64,000 nt of DNA from Streptomyces diastaticus subsp. diastaticus. Its GTDB lineage: Bacteria > Actinomycetota > Actinomycetes > Streptomycetales > Streptomycetaceae. Within the stretch, counting starts at the first letter, position 1. Every line of letters starts with the position of its first letter. The stretch lies in contig NZ_BLLN01000002.1 of assembly GCF_011170125.1 (NCBI RefSeq), forward strand, positions 398,501 to 462,500, in the 5' to 3' direction. Positions 9,167-16,980 of this stretch are shown piece after piece. The notes below the pieces were generated by a model. That model did no database searches. It worked only from the letters and a program-made list of their open reading frames with translations, and was not told where the DNA came from. The position numbers and the translations under genes were made by a program.

Positions 9167-9709
9167 GTGATCATCTGGCTGAATGGCACGTTCGGAGCGG
9201 GGAAGACCACCACGGCCGGGGAGTTGACCACCCGGATACGCGACTCCCGGGTCCTCGACACCGAGAGGATCGGGGAGATGCTCGGGCACGTACTGGGGGC
9301 ACCGGAGGGGGACTTCCAGGACCTCCCGCCCTGGCGCGGGCTGGTCGTGGAGACCGCCCGCCAGGTCCTGGACCACGTCGGGGGGACGCTGGTCGTCACG
9401 CAGACGGTGCTGGTCGAGCCGTACTGGCAGGAGATCCGCGCGGGCCTGGCGAAGGCCGGGGTCCCCGTGCACCACTTCCTGCTCCACACCGACCCGGACA
9501 CCCTGGTCCACCGCATCGCCTCCGACACCGCGCCCGAGAGCGCCGCCGGCCGCCAGTGGCGCCTGGACCACCTCCCCCACTACCAGCAGGCCCTGCCGTG
9601 GCTGTACCGCGAGGCCGAGGTCATCGACACCACCGAGCTGACCCCCGACCTGGTCGCCGAGGTCGTCGCCTCCCGGGTGTGGCCGCACGGGGACGGGCTG
9701 TACCGGTAG
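9167..9709 (+). CDS. TmrB-like P-loop ATP-binding protein
   Basis: A 180-aa P-loop protein resembling tunicamycin-resistance protein TmrB of Bacillus. Both begin MIIW-x-NG-x-FG-x-GKT; here the Walker A is NGTFGAGKTTT at residues 6-16. The family block DFQDLPPWRGL follows near residue 50, and VHHFLLHTDPDTLVHRI lies near 105. TmrB is an ATP-binding protein that confers tunicamycin resistance by binding or excluding the drug; for this homologue resistance is only a possibility. GTG start at 9167. A strong bidirectional terminator follows at 9786-9812. Confidence 0.8.
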   Translation: MIIWLNGTFGAGKTTTAGELTTRIRDSRVLDTERIGEMLGHVLGAPEGDFQDLPPWRGLVVETARQVLDHVGGTLVVTQTVLVEPYWQEIRAGLAKAGVPVHHFLLHTDPDTLVHRIASDTAPESAAGRQWRLDHLPHYQQALPWLYREAEVIDTTELTPDLVAEVVASRVWPHGDGLYR

Positions 9710-9785
9710 GACGCGGCCGGCGCCGGAGCTGGGCGCTCGCGGCTGTTTCCGCCCGCCCGTCGTGACCCGGCCGGAACGCCGGTGG

Positions 9786-9812
9786 GGCCGGGCCCTGACG
9801 GAGGGCCCGGCC
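9786..9812. terminator. Perfect 11-bp stem-loop between convergent reading directions
   Basis: Arms 9786-9796 (GGCCGGGCCCT) and 9802-9812 are exact complements with a GACGG loop. It lies 76 nt after the TmrB-like gene and just after a short ORF on the other strand, so it can end transcripts in both directions. Confidence 0.8.
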
Positions 9813-9818
9813 GGTTTC

Positions 9819-9881
9819 TCAGGGCCGCACGCCCCGGACGACGGACGACTTCTCCCAGCCGGGATCCAGGAATCCGGTCAT
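9819..9881 (-). CDS. Candidate 20-aa small ORF with good ribosome-binding site
   Basis: Reads ATG to TGA as a 20-residue peptide beginning MTGFLDPGWEKSS. It is preceded by GGAGGT at a 7-base spacing and followed two bases later by a perfect terminator hairpin. Those features, not homology, argue for expression. It may equally be the leftover end of a lost gene. No function is suggested. Confidence 0.35.
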   Translation of the reverse strand: MTGFLDPGWEKSSVVRGVRP

Positions 9882-10191
9882 CGGCAGTACCTCCAACTCG
9901 CACCGGCGAAGTGAACGCTACGGCTCAGAGTCTCCCCCCTCGACGGGGCTCTCCGTAAGCCGATTCCGGAGGTGCGCGGACTTGGCATAGTCCACGAACA
10001 CGACCAGGCGGGGACGGTGCCGGACGCCATACGGCGGCTACGGCACACCACGCTCTCCGGGGCCGCTCCGGCTGCCGTTCCGGGCCGCCCCGTTCGGGTG
10101 AAACGGGCCCCGCCCGCCCCGCGCGGCAGGGCAGCCGGACTAGACAGACGGGGACGCGCCGACGCCGTACCGACCCCTTCCAGGAGAGCCC
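9882..10191 (+). other. Intergenic, no gene seen
   Basis: About 310 bases between the small ORF and the SRPBCC gene. I find no family resemblance. The last bases hold the CCAGGAGAGCCC ribosome-binding site of the next gene. Confidence 0.5.
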
Positions 10192-10707
10192 GTGCCGACC
10201 GGACCCCAGCACGACCGGCCCCAGCAGCGCGGACGGCAACTCCGGCCGGTCCTGCCGGCCCCGCGGCGACAGCGCGTCGAGGCGCGCGCCGACCGCACCA
10301 TGGACCGCCCGGCCGCCGCCGTCTGGCGGGAGATCGCCGACTTCCCCGCGCTGGCCGCCTGGCACCCGGGCATCGCCTCCAGCACCGCCCACCCCGACGA
10401 TCCGTACCTGCGCGAGCTGGTCACCACCGACGGCACCCGGCTCACCGAGACACTCCTGAGCAGCGACGACACCCGGATGATCCAGGAGTACGCCTTCACC
10501 AGCCACCCCTTCCCGGCCGTCGATCACCGGGGGCGCATCGAGGTCCGCCCCGAGGGGGGCACCCGCTGCTCGGTCACCTGGACGGCCACCTTCCGCCCCC
10601 TGGGCCCCGACGGGGCCGCCTTGGCCGCCCAGTTCGAGGACGGCGTGTTCGAGCCGGGGCTGGAGGCGCTGGCCACCCGCGGCCGGGACGTGCCGGACAG
10701 GTCCTAG
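10192..10707 (+). CDS. SRPBCC (START/Bet v 1-like) family protein
   Basis: A 171-aa helix-grip fold protein of the polyketide cyclase/dehydrase type. After a basic N-terminal leader, the domain begins RVEARADRTMDRPAAAVWREIADFPALAAWHPGI, the standard start of the fold. The middle shows beta-strands with GTRLTETLLSSDD, and the C-terminal long helix reads FEDGVFEPGLEALA. Such proteins bind small hydrophobic ligands; no substrate can be named. GTG 10192 has an AGGAG site five bases upstream. The 5' residues 1-30 look like a low-complexity extension, so a later start is possible. Confidence 0.8.
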   Translation: MPTGPQHDRPQQRGRQLRPVLPAPRRQRVEARADRTMDRPAAAVWREIADFPALAAWHPGIASSTAHPDDPYLRELVTTDGTRLTETLLSSDDTRMIQEYAFTSHPFPAVDHRGRIEVRPEGGTRCSVTWTATFRPLGPDGAALAAQFEDGVFEPGLEALATRGRDVPDRS

Positions 10708-10708
10708 G

Positions 10709-10755
10709 TGTATTGATCATGAGCGTTGTCAACGCTGGTGGCTTGATCAGTACAC
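10709..10755. repeat. Inverted repeat beside transposase remnant
   Basis: GTGTATTGATCA at 10709-10720 faces TGATCAGTACAC at 10744-10755 (11 of 12 complementary). Between them AGCGTTG-T-CAACGCT (10722-10736) is itself palindromic. It lies just after the 3' end of an IS481-type transposase fragment, so it may be remodelled insertion-sequence end DNA. Confidence 0.6.
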
Positions 10756-10763
10756 CTGTGTTG

Positions 10764-10890
10764 ACCCGCAGCGTTGTTGACGCGGCTGATCGGTGGCCGG
10801 CCTCCGAGTGCGGTGTGGCAGCGGTGGTGGTCGTAGGTGTGCAGGAAGTCTGCCAGGGCCCGGTCGCGTACCGCGTCGGAGCGGGCGCGG
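10764..10890 (-). pseudogene. C-terminal remnant of an IS481-family transposase
   Basis: About 40 codons read RDRALADFLHTYDHHRCHTA followed by LGGRPPISRVNN. This is the characteristic end of IS481-type integrase-core transposases (F-x-x-x-Y-N-x-x-R-P-H-x-A-L-x-G-x-P-P-x-x-R). The rest of the transposase, including the DDE catalytic core, is absent; upstream sequence is unrelated. The element is dead and marks an old insertion next to the SRPBCC gene. Confidence 0.75.
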
Positions 10891-11069
10891 GGCCCGCACG
10901 GGGAGGACGGGGACACCCGGGCGCGGAGCCGGCCCCGACGAGGCGAGTCTCCGAGGGAGCGGGCAAGGCCGGGACGCGCCGGGACGGCGGATGCCGTCCG
11001 GCTGCCGGCGAGCAGCTGAGCCAGGGCACCGGAACGCCCGCGGGCGAAGGCGGACGGGCACGCGAGGGC

Positions 11070-11930
11070 CTACTGCGCGGCCGCCGCCTCCCGCAGGAAC
11101 TCCTCCACCACCCGCACGAACTCCTCCGGCCGCTCCATCGGCGCGAAGTGCCCGGCGTCCGGCAGGGAGACGGCGCGGCCCCCTGGCGCGGACGAGGCCA
11201 CGTGCTGTGCCTGGGCGATGAGTTCGGGCAGGTCGAGGGCGCCGTGGACGGCGAGGACCGGGACGGTGAGGTCGGCGGCGCGCCCCGGCAGGTCGGCGAC
11301 CGGGACGTGGTGGTCGGGCTCGTCCGGGGAGTGCTTGCCGAGCGTACGCGTCCCGGCGGCCCGCAGCCGTGCCAGCAGTTCGAGCCCCACGTCCGCCGGC
11401 TGACGGTCCGGACCGACGGCCCAGTACGCGAAGTGCTCGGCCCAGCCGGGCAGGTCCCCGGCGGCGAGGGCGGCCTGCTGCCGGGCCGCGTGCTCCACCG
11501 CCCACGGGGTCCGCAGGTCGGCGTTGCGCCCGGTGCCGCCGCCGCTGACGACCAGGGCGCGGACGAGCCCGGGGTGCTCCAGTGCGGTGGAGACGGCGAT
11601 GTCGGCGCCCATGGAACAGCCGATCAGTACGGCGGGGCCGGTGCCGAGGTGCCGGAGCAGGGCGGCCAGGTCGTCGGCCTGCCGGAAGGGGCGCGAGGCG
11701 TTGGCGGAGGCTCCGTGGCCGCGCGCGTCCGGGGCGATGACGCGGTGGCGGCCGGCCAGCAGCGGCACGACCTCGCTCCACAGCGTGTGGTCGGTCAAGC
11801 CCGGGTGCAGCAGGACGAGAGCGGGGGCGGACTCGCCGGTCGGCGGGGCCCCGGTGTCGAGGTGGGCGAGGTCGCCGTCGCCGGAGGCGAAGAGCGCGGG
11901 AGAGCCGTCGTACTGCGTGTTTCGCGTCAT
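11070..11930 (-). CDS. Alpha/beta hydrolase
   Basis: A 286-aa alpha/beta-fold hydrolase. The oxyanion region reads LVLLHPGLTDHTLW (HPG instead of HGG), followed by the DARGHGAS strand-turn and the nucleophile elbow IGCSMGADIAV, whose Ser is the expected nucleophile. An acid is expected in AVHGALDLPE, and the catalytic His in PDAGHFAPMERPEEF near the end. The start is ATG 11930, which lies inside a palindromic operator shared with the divergent MarR gene, so it is probably repressed by that regulator. Substrate unknown; such pairs often handle small esters or lactones. Confidence 0.85.
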   Translation of the reverse strand: MTRNTQYDGSPALFASGDGDLAHLDTGAPPTGESAPALVLLHPGLTDHTLWSEVVPLLAGRHRVIAPDARGHGASANASRPFRQADDLAALLRHLGTGPAVLIGCSMGADIAVSTALEHPGLVRALVVSGGGTGRNADLRTPWAVEHAARQQAALAAGDLPGWAEHFAYWAVGPDRQPADVGLELLARLRAAGTRTLGKHSPDEPDHHVPVADLPGRAADLTVPVLAVHGALDLPELIAQAQHVASSAPGGRAVSLPDAGHFAPMERPEEFVRVVEEFLREAAAAQ

Positions 11931-11977
11931 GACAACCAAGGTGTCATGAGAGAGATATTTTGACAACTGGGTTGTCA
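11929..11977. promoter_or_regulatory. Two palindromic operator candidates between hydrolase and marR-type genes
   Basis: TGACAAC-TGG-GTTGTCA (11961-11977) is a perfect 7-bp inverted repeat. A second site, ATGACA-N7-TGTCAT (11929-11947), carries the same TGACA half-sites and covers the hydrolase start codon. Local AT content is high. The arrangement fits a MarR dimer controlling both divergent genes. Confidence 0.75.
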
Positions 11978-12019
11978 TTTTGGGTTCCGGCCGGCTCTCG
12001 TCGGTGCCACCATGACCAG

Positions 12020-12526
12020 GTGACCGACTCCCCCCGCCCCGCCTCCGCCGACCCCCTGCCGCCCGAACAGCTCGCCGACCGCCTGATGGAGGTCTTCGCC
12101 CTGGTCGGACCCCTGTACCGGCGGGTGCAGCGCAAGATCGAGCAGGACAACGCCGCCCAGGGTGTCTCGGCCGGCGTCCGCGCCGTCCTCGACCTGCTGC
12201 ACACCCACGGCGACCTGACCGTCCCGCAGATGGGCCGGCTCCAGTCGATCAGCCGCCAGTTCGTCCAGCGGATGACCAACGAGGCCGCCGCCCGCGACTG
12301 GGTCACCACCCTCCCGAACCCCGCCCACCAGCGCTCCCCCCTGGTCCACCTCACCGGCACCGGCCGCGCCGCCATCGAGGCCATCACCCACCGCGAGAAG
12401 GCGATGCTCGCCCAGATCCCCGGCGGCATCACCGACGCCGAGGTGGACGCGTGCCTGCGGGTACTGGGGCGGATGGTGGCGGGGTTCGCCGAGGTCGAGC
12501 AGGCAGGCGCGGGGACGACGGACTGA
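12020..12526 (+). CDS. MarR family transcriptional regulator
   Basis: A 168-aa winged-helix regulator. The N-terminal dimer helices (ADRLMEVFALVGPLYRRVQRKIEQ) lead to the helix-turn-helix region LTVPQMGRLQSISRQFVQRMTNE, and the wing reads NPAHQRSPLVHLTGTGRAAIE, all typical of MarR. The start is probably GTG 12020; a frame upstream is open but starts inside the operator. It is divergent from the hydrolase across two TGACAAC-type palindromes and most likely represses both. The inducing ligand is unknown. Confidence 0.85.
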   Translation: MTDSPRPASADPLPPEQLADRLMEVFALVGPLYRRVQRKIEQDNAAQGVSAGVRAVLDLLHTHGDLTVPQMGRLQSISRQFVQRMTNEAAARDWVTTLPNPAHQRSPLVHLTGTGRAAIEAITHREKAMLAQIPGGITDAEVDACLRVLGRMVAGFAEVEQAGAGTTD

Positions 12527-12527
12527 C

Positions 12528-12707
12528 CCGCCGCGCCCGCCGCGCCCTGTTCGACCGGGCCGTCGTCGCCCACGGCGGGCGTACGCCGGCGGCTGGGGCG
12601 ACCTCACCACCGCCACGGTCGCCGGCCTCCTCGGCCGCCCGCCGCGCGGCGTGGCCGGCTTCGCCCGCGCCCACGCCGCGGCGCTCATCCCGCCCGCCGG
12701 CGGCTGA
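12528..12707 (+). pseudogene. C-terminal remnant of an NmrA-like NAD(P)-binding oxidoreductase
   Basis: A frame ending at TGA 12705-12707 reads GGWGDLTTATVAGLLGRPPR followed by GVAGFARAHAA. This resembles the last helices of NmrA/azoreductase-type proteins (T-V-x-x-L-x-G-R-P-x-R-x-x-x-x-F). Further upstream the matching residues (ALFDRAVVAHGG) continue in another frame, and the nucleotide-binding N-terminus is missing. I read it as a truncated, frameshifted leftover. MarR genes often neighbour such oxidoreductases. Confidence 0.5.
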
Positions 12708-12711
12708 GAGC

Positions 12712-13974
12712 TCACTCCGCCTCCGCCCGCCGCAGCCGCTTCGCCACCGCCTGCCGCGCCCCGCGCCACTTCTTCCACACCCAGCGCTGGGCGCGGGCCA
12801 GGCGGGGGTAGCGGTCGCGCTGGCGGCGGGCGGAACGGTCGAGTTCCTCGGCCAGGCGCATCGAACGCTTCTCCACGTCCAGTTCGTCGAGGACGCGGTC
12901 GATGTCGGTGAGCAGGGCGCCGTGCAACTGCCACTGGCGGGGGTGCTCCTGGACGTGTTCGAGGAGGAGGGTGGCGACGTGTTCCCGGCTGGTGCGGGCC
13001 GCCGACAACTCCGTGAGCAGGAAGGTCTCGGCCTCGTCGGCGTCCTTGCTGACCTGGGCCGTGATGAGGACGGCGAAGCTGTCGATGGCCCCGGCCATGT
13101 TGATGAAGACGTCCTGGAGCGCGGTCGCCGTCTCCTCGGGGAAGAGCGACTCGTCGGCGCGTTCGCGGGCCAGGTCGGTGAGGGTGCGGGCGGTCACCCG
13201 CAGCACCACCGCGATGATCTCCAGGGTGTCCAGGCCGGTGCGCAGCACCACCCGGGAGAGCAGGCCCTCGCGGACCCGCGGGTTGAAGCGGAGGCTGTCC
13301 ACCGCGCGGTCGAGGGACTCGTCGACCTCGGCGATGTCGTGGTTCAGGTCGCGCGCCTCGTGGAGCCGGGCGGCGGCCCGCTCGACCGGGGTGTGGCCCG
13401 CCACCTCCTCCCCGATGTCGACCAGCAGGTCCTTCATCCGCGAGGCCAGGTCCTCGATGGACTCGCTCGCCGAGGAGACCCAGACGGGCGGCACGAAGAC
13501 GAAGTTGAAGAGCAGGCCGACCCCGGCACCGACCAGTGTCTCCAGGACCCGGGAGAGGGCGAGGTCGGTGGCGTGCGAGACGCCGAGGACCAGCATGGCC
13601 GAGATGGCGACCTCGCGGACGAACTCCTCCACCCGCACCAGGTGGCCCAGTGCCAGCGCCGTGATGATCAGCAGCCCGAGGCTCCACCAGCTCAGCCCGA
13701 CCAGCGCACTGAAGCCGACCGCGATCAGCACGCCCGCCACCACGGCGTTGACCCGGCGGATGCCGCTGGTGAGGGTGGCGAAGAGGGTGACCTGGACGAC
13801 GAGCAGAGCGGTCAGCGGCGCGAGCAGCGGCGGCGGCCTGTTCCCCAGCAGCCACACCGCCACCACGTAGGCGAAGGTCGCGGCGGCGGCGGAGCGGACC
13901 GTCTGCATGATGGTCGGGCTGTTGCGCCACCGGTTGAGTGCCGCCAACGGTCGGTAGGAACGGAGAGGGCGCAT
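12712..13974 (-). CDS. FUSC family / aromatic acid exporter-like membrane protein
   Basis: A 420-aa protein with about six N-terminal hydrophobic helices (residues about 22-160: AAAATFAYVVAVWLLG, LLAPLTALLVVQVTLFATL, VLIAVGFSALVGLSWWSLGL and others). A long, charged, mostly helical cytoplasmic half follows. The DUF/FUSC signature includes an R-V-N-A-V-V-A-G-V turn after the third helix and a PPVWVSSASESIEDLA junction. FUSC proteins are thought to export aromatic acids or other toxic organic anions. The start at 13974 has GGGAAG upstream. Transported substrate is not deducible. Confidence 0.85.
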   Translation of the reverse strand: MRPLRSYRPLAALNRWRNSPTIMQTVRSAAAATFAYVVAVWLLGNRPPPLLAPLTALLVVQVTLFATLTSGIRRVNAVVAGVLIAVGFSALVGLSWWSLGLLIITALALGHLVRVEEFVREVAISAMLVLGVSHATDLALSRVLETLVGAGVGLLFNFVFVPPVWVSSASESIEDLASRMKDLLVDIGEEVAGHTPVERAAARLHEARDLNHDIAEVDESLDRAVDSLRFNPRVREGLLSRVVLRTGLDTLEIIAVVLRVTARTLTDLARERADESLFPEETATALQDVFINMAGAIDSFAVLITAQVSKDADEAETFLLTELSAARTSREHVATLLLEHVQEHPRQWQLHGALLTDIDRVLDELDVEKRSMRLAEELDRSARRQRDRYPRLARAQRWVWKKWRGARQAVAKRLRRAEAE

Positions 13975-14163
13975 CCCGTACGTCTTCCCGCCCCGGACCG
14001 CCCCGGTCTTCGGCCACTCGGGTGGAACGGGATGCGGCCAGGTGGGGCGGGGACGGGCACGTGGTACTCACTCCGGTGGCCGGTACGCGCGCCGGCCTGT
14101 CGGCACGTCACGGCCTGTACGGAACTCGCCCCGCCGCCGCCCGCGCCTCCCTAGGCTGCCCGC

Positions 14164-14718
14164 ATGACGACTTCCCAGCGCTACGCCGCCCTGTTGCGCG
14201 GCATCAACGTCGGCGGCCACAAGAAGGTCCCCATGGCCGAGCTGCGGGCCCTGCTCACCGAGCTGGGCCACGGTGACGTGCGGACCCACCTGCAGAGCGG
14301 CAACGCCGCCTTCACCAGCGCCGGCACCGACCCGGACGCCCTCGCCGCCCAGCTCGCCGAAGCCCTGCGTGAGCGCTTCGGCTTCGAGGTGGGCGTCCTC
14401 GTCCGCGACCACGCCTACCTCCAGGCGCTCATCGACGCCTGCCCCTTCCCGGCGGCCGAGTTGGAGGCGAAGCAGTTGCACATCACCTACCTGTCCCGCT
14501 CCGTCACCCCGGACGAACTCACCCGGCTCGACGCGGCCTCCTTCCTCCCCGAGGAGTACCGCCCGGGCGACCGCGCCCTCTACCTGCACACCCCCGAGGG
14601 CCTCGGCCGCTCCCGCCTCGCCGACCCCCTCTCCCGGGCCATCCCGGCCTCGGCCGGCCCCGCCACCACCCGCAACTGGAACACGGTCGTCAAGCTGGCG
14701 GAACTGACGGGGGTTTGA
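14164..14718 (+). CDS. DUF1697 domain-containing protein
   Basis: A 184-aa protein that is DUF1697 throughout: the opening YAALLRGINVGGHKKVPMAELRALL, then HLQSGNAAF and the two-domain ferredoxin-like repeat pattern, with the late block ATTRNWNTVVKLAEL. The function of the family is unknown although it is widespread in actinobacteria. ATG 14164. The stop is only 16 bases from the stop of the convergent SCO6745-like gene. Confidence 0.92.
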   Translation: MTTSQRYAALLRGINVGGHKKVPMAELRALLTELGHGDVRTHLQSGNAAFTSAGTDPDALAAQLAEALRERFGFEVGVLVRDHAYLQALIDACPFPAAELEAKQLHITYLSRSVTPDELTRLDAASFLPEEYRPGDRALYLHTPEGLGRSRLADPLSRAIPASAGPATTRNWNTVVKLAELTGV

Positions 14719-14734
14719 GCGCCGGGCGCGCCGG

Positions 14735-15661
14735 TCAGACCTTGCCGATGCCCAGCGTGTTCTCGGCCGGGAGCAGGCCCGAGGCGATGGCCGCCAGCCA
14801 GAGCGGCTCCAGGGCCGTGACCAGCCGGCCGCGTTCGGCGTCGGTCAGCGCGCGCCAGGGTGCCGCCGCCAGTGCGTCGGTGCGCCGCTCGACCGCGCCG
14901 CGCAGGGCCCGGCCCGCCTCGGTGGCCGCACCGTCCGCGTCGACCAGGCCGCGCGCCACCAGCCGGCCCCGGGCCGCCGCCCACTCGGCGGGGCTCCAGC
15001 CCCGGCTCGCGAACACCTCCGCCGGTGCGGCGCCCACCGCCGCGAAGGAGACCAGCGACTCGACCGGATCGAGCCCGGCCTCCCGCAGCGCGGCCAGGTG
15101 CCCGTCGCCCCGGTACTCGCGGAGCACGGTCGCCGCCTGCCACAGGGCGGCGGCCGGTTCGCGCGGCCAGGGGAGGGCCGCGTTGGCCGCGCCGAGCGGG
15201 CCGCCGGCGCCCTCGGCCCCGGCCGACCCGGCCGCCTCGGCGACCCGGCGGGCCAGGACGGCGGCCTCCGTGACGCCGGGTCCGTGCGCGTCAGGGCCGA
15301 GGAGCCCCGCGTACGTCCGGCGGACCGCGCGGTCCCGTGCCGTCAGCACCGCGTCCGGTGCCGCCACCCGCCAGCTCGCGGGGACGTGACGGCGGACCGT
15401 GCCGGGGCTGAAGCTGTGGAACGCGGCGGTCACCTCCTCGGCGCCCACCGGCCCCAGCGGGGCCGCCCGCCACGCGAAGTACGAGGGCCAGCGCTCGGCC
15501 GTGTCGTAGCCGAGCGCCGCCGCCTCCTCGAACGCCTCGGGGGCGTAGTAGAGGACCGCGTGCAACGGCTCCAGGAGGTGCCACATGCGCCGGGCCGCGC
15601 CTCGCTCGCCGTCGCCCACCCCCACCCCCGCGCTCGCACCGTTCGTCGTCCCGCCTGCCAT
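14735..15661 (-). CDS. SCO6745 family (SalK-like) protein
   Basis: A 308-aa cytosolic protein of the actinobacterial SCO6745 family. The family opening is MWHLLEPLHAVLYYAPEAFE, followed by WPSYFAWRAAPLGPVGAEEV and a helical C-terminal half with LREAGLDPVESLVSFAAVG and GRLVARGLVDADG, a winged-helix-like segment. Biochemical function is not established. The start is taken as ATG 15661 behind GAGAGGG; the conserved block begins 25 residues later, so a shorter form is possible. It is divergent from a TetR gene across a perfect palindrome, which suggests that regulator controls it. Confidence 0.85.
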   Translation of the reverse strand: MAGGTTNGASAGVGVGDGERGAARRMWHLLEPLHAVLYYAPEAFEEAAALGYDTAERWPSYFAWRAAPLGPVGAEEVTAAFHSFSPGTVRRHVPASWRVAAPDAVLTARDRAVRRTYAGLLGPDAHGPGVTEAAVLARRVAEAAGSAGAEGAGGPLGAANAALPWPREPAAALWQAATVLREYRGDGHLAALREAGLDPVESLVSFAAVGAAPAEVFASRGWSPAEWAAARGRLVARGLVDADGAATEAGRALRGAVERRTDALAAAPWRALTDAERGRLVTALEPLWLAAIASGLLPAENTLGIGKV

Positions 15662-15741
15662 GCCGCCCCACCCTCTCCGTCGCTCCTCCGCCGGGCCCCG
15701 CCCGGCCGCGTCCGGCCGTCCGGCCGCCCAGCCGCCCAGCC

Positions 15742-15760
15742 ATCTAGTCACCGACTAGAT
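15742..15760. promoter_or_regulatory. Perfect palindromic operator ATCTAGTC-ACC-GACTAGAT
   Basis: Eight-base arms separated by three bases, 81 nt upstream of the SCO6745-like start and about 50-70 nt upstream of the TetR start. A half-site, CTAGATGG, recurs near 15808. Size and symmetry fit a TetR-dimer site. Confidence 0.75.
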
Positions 15761-15832
15761 CTGGACGTGGAGCCAGACTGCGCCCCACCCCCAGAACTTG
15801 TCAATGCCTAGATGGCGCGTACGCTCCCTTCC

Positions 15833-16432
15833 ATGACCACCGAGCGCGCCGACCGCACCTACCACCACGGCGACCTGCGACGGGCCGTCCTCGCCGCCGC
15901 CGAGGAGGTGATCCGGACCGAGGGGCCGCACGCCCTCTCCCTGCGCGACCTCGCCCGCCGCGCCGGTGTCTCGCACGCCGCCCCCGCCCACCACTTCAAG
16001 GACCGCACGGGCCTGCTCACCGCCTTCGCCACCGAGGGCTGGGCCCTCTTCGCGGCCGCTCTCCAGGCCGCCCCCGACCTCCGCGAACGCGGCGTCGCCC
16101 ACGTCCGGTTCGCCCGCGAGCACCCGGCCCACTTCCAGGTCATGTTCCAGCCCGCCCTGCTCCGCGCCGACGACCCCGCCCTGCGCGCGGCCACCGAGGA
16201 GGCGGCCGCGGCCCTGCGGGCGGGCGTCGCCGGCCTCCCGACCGCCCGGCAGACCTCCGCCACCGCGCCCCACCCCCGCCTCGCCGGCGTCGCGGCCTGG
16301 TCCCTGGCCCACGGTTTCGCCTCCCTCCTCCTCACGGGCAACCTCGGCGACGCCCTGGAGGGCCGCGCCCCGGAGGACGCCTTCCGCGAGGTGGCGGCCA
16401 TGCTCTTCGGCCCGCCGGCGTCCGGCGCCTGA
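15833..16432 (+). CDS. TetR/AcrR family transcriptional regulator
   Basis: About 199 aa with a clear N-terminal TetR DNA-binding domain: YHHGDLRRAVLAAAEEVIRT, then LSLRDLARRAGVSHAAPAHHFKDRTGLLTAFA containing the helix-turn-helix. The C-terminal ligand domain (TetR_C_33-like) includes HPAHFQVMFQPALLR. An in-frame ATG at 15812 would add seven residues and lie very close to the palindrome; neither start has a good ribosome-binding site. It most likely represses itself and the divergent SCO6745-like gene through the palindrome at 15742-15760. The inducer is unknown. Confidence 0.88.
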   Translation: MTTERADRTYHHGDLRRAVLAAAEEVIRTEGPHALSLRDLARRAGVSHAAPAHHFKDRTGLLTAFATEGWALFAAALQAAPDLRERGVAHVRFAREHPAHFQVMFQPALLRADDPALRAATEEAAAALRAGVAGLPTARQTSATAPHPRLAGVAAWSLAHGFASLLLTGNLGDALEGRAPEDAFREVAAMLFGPPASGA

Positions 16433-16980
16433 CCTCACGTCACCCCTGATGACGGCCCGCCTGAGGCTGAGGAGGGCGGCGGGCAGCCGGCGCGGAGGGA
16501 CGGGAACGGGAACCGCCGGCCCGGGCCGGCCGGCCGCCGAGCGCCACCGGGCCCGACCGGCGCTCGGCGGCCCGGAGAGGCCGAAGGCGCGGGCACGGCC
16601 CGGGCGTACCGGCGCGCCGCGAGCGACGGCCCGAAAGGGACGGCGCCCCGGGGCGGAGCCGCGTCGGCGCTCCCGGCCCGCCGCCCGTTCCCGAGGCCGG
16701 GGTGCCCGCCGCCGGGGCAGGTGCCCGCCGCCGACGCGCACCCACGCCGCGCCCCGGCTACCGGCGGTGGAGGCCCGGCACCGGCCTTCGGTGCCGCGGA
16801 GTTGCTCGCGCCGACCCCTCGCCCGGACGGCCGCGGGCTGCCTGGCCGTCCTGGCCGCCGTCCGGCACCGCCGCTTCCGTGAGGGGACGGCGCGTCGGCG
16901 GGCTGCCCCCCGCGCCCGCCGCGCGAGGCCGTGACGGAACTCGGTGGCGGCCCCGCCCCATGCCGCCCCACCATGGGCCC
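16433..16980 (+). other. 548-base gap with a 14-bp hairpin, no gene seen
   Basis: The only structure I see is an inverted repeat, GGCCGCCGAGCGCC (16532-16545) against 16559-16572, exact over 14 bp with a 13-base loop. It is placed 100 nt after the TetR gene and may be its terminator. Open frames in the gap have shadow composition. Confidence 0.5.
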
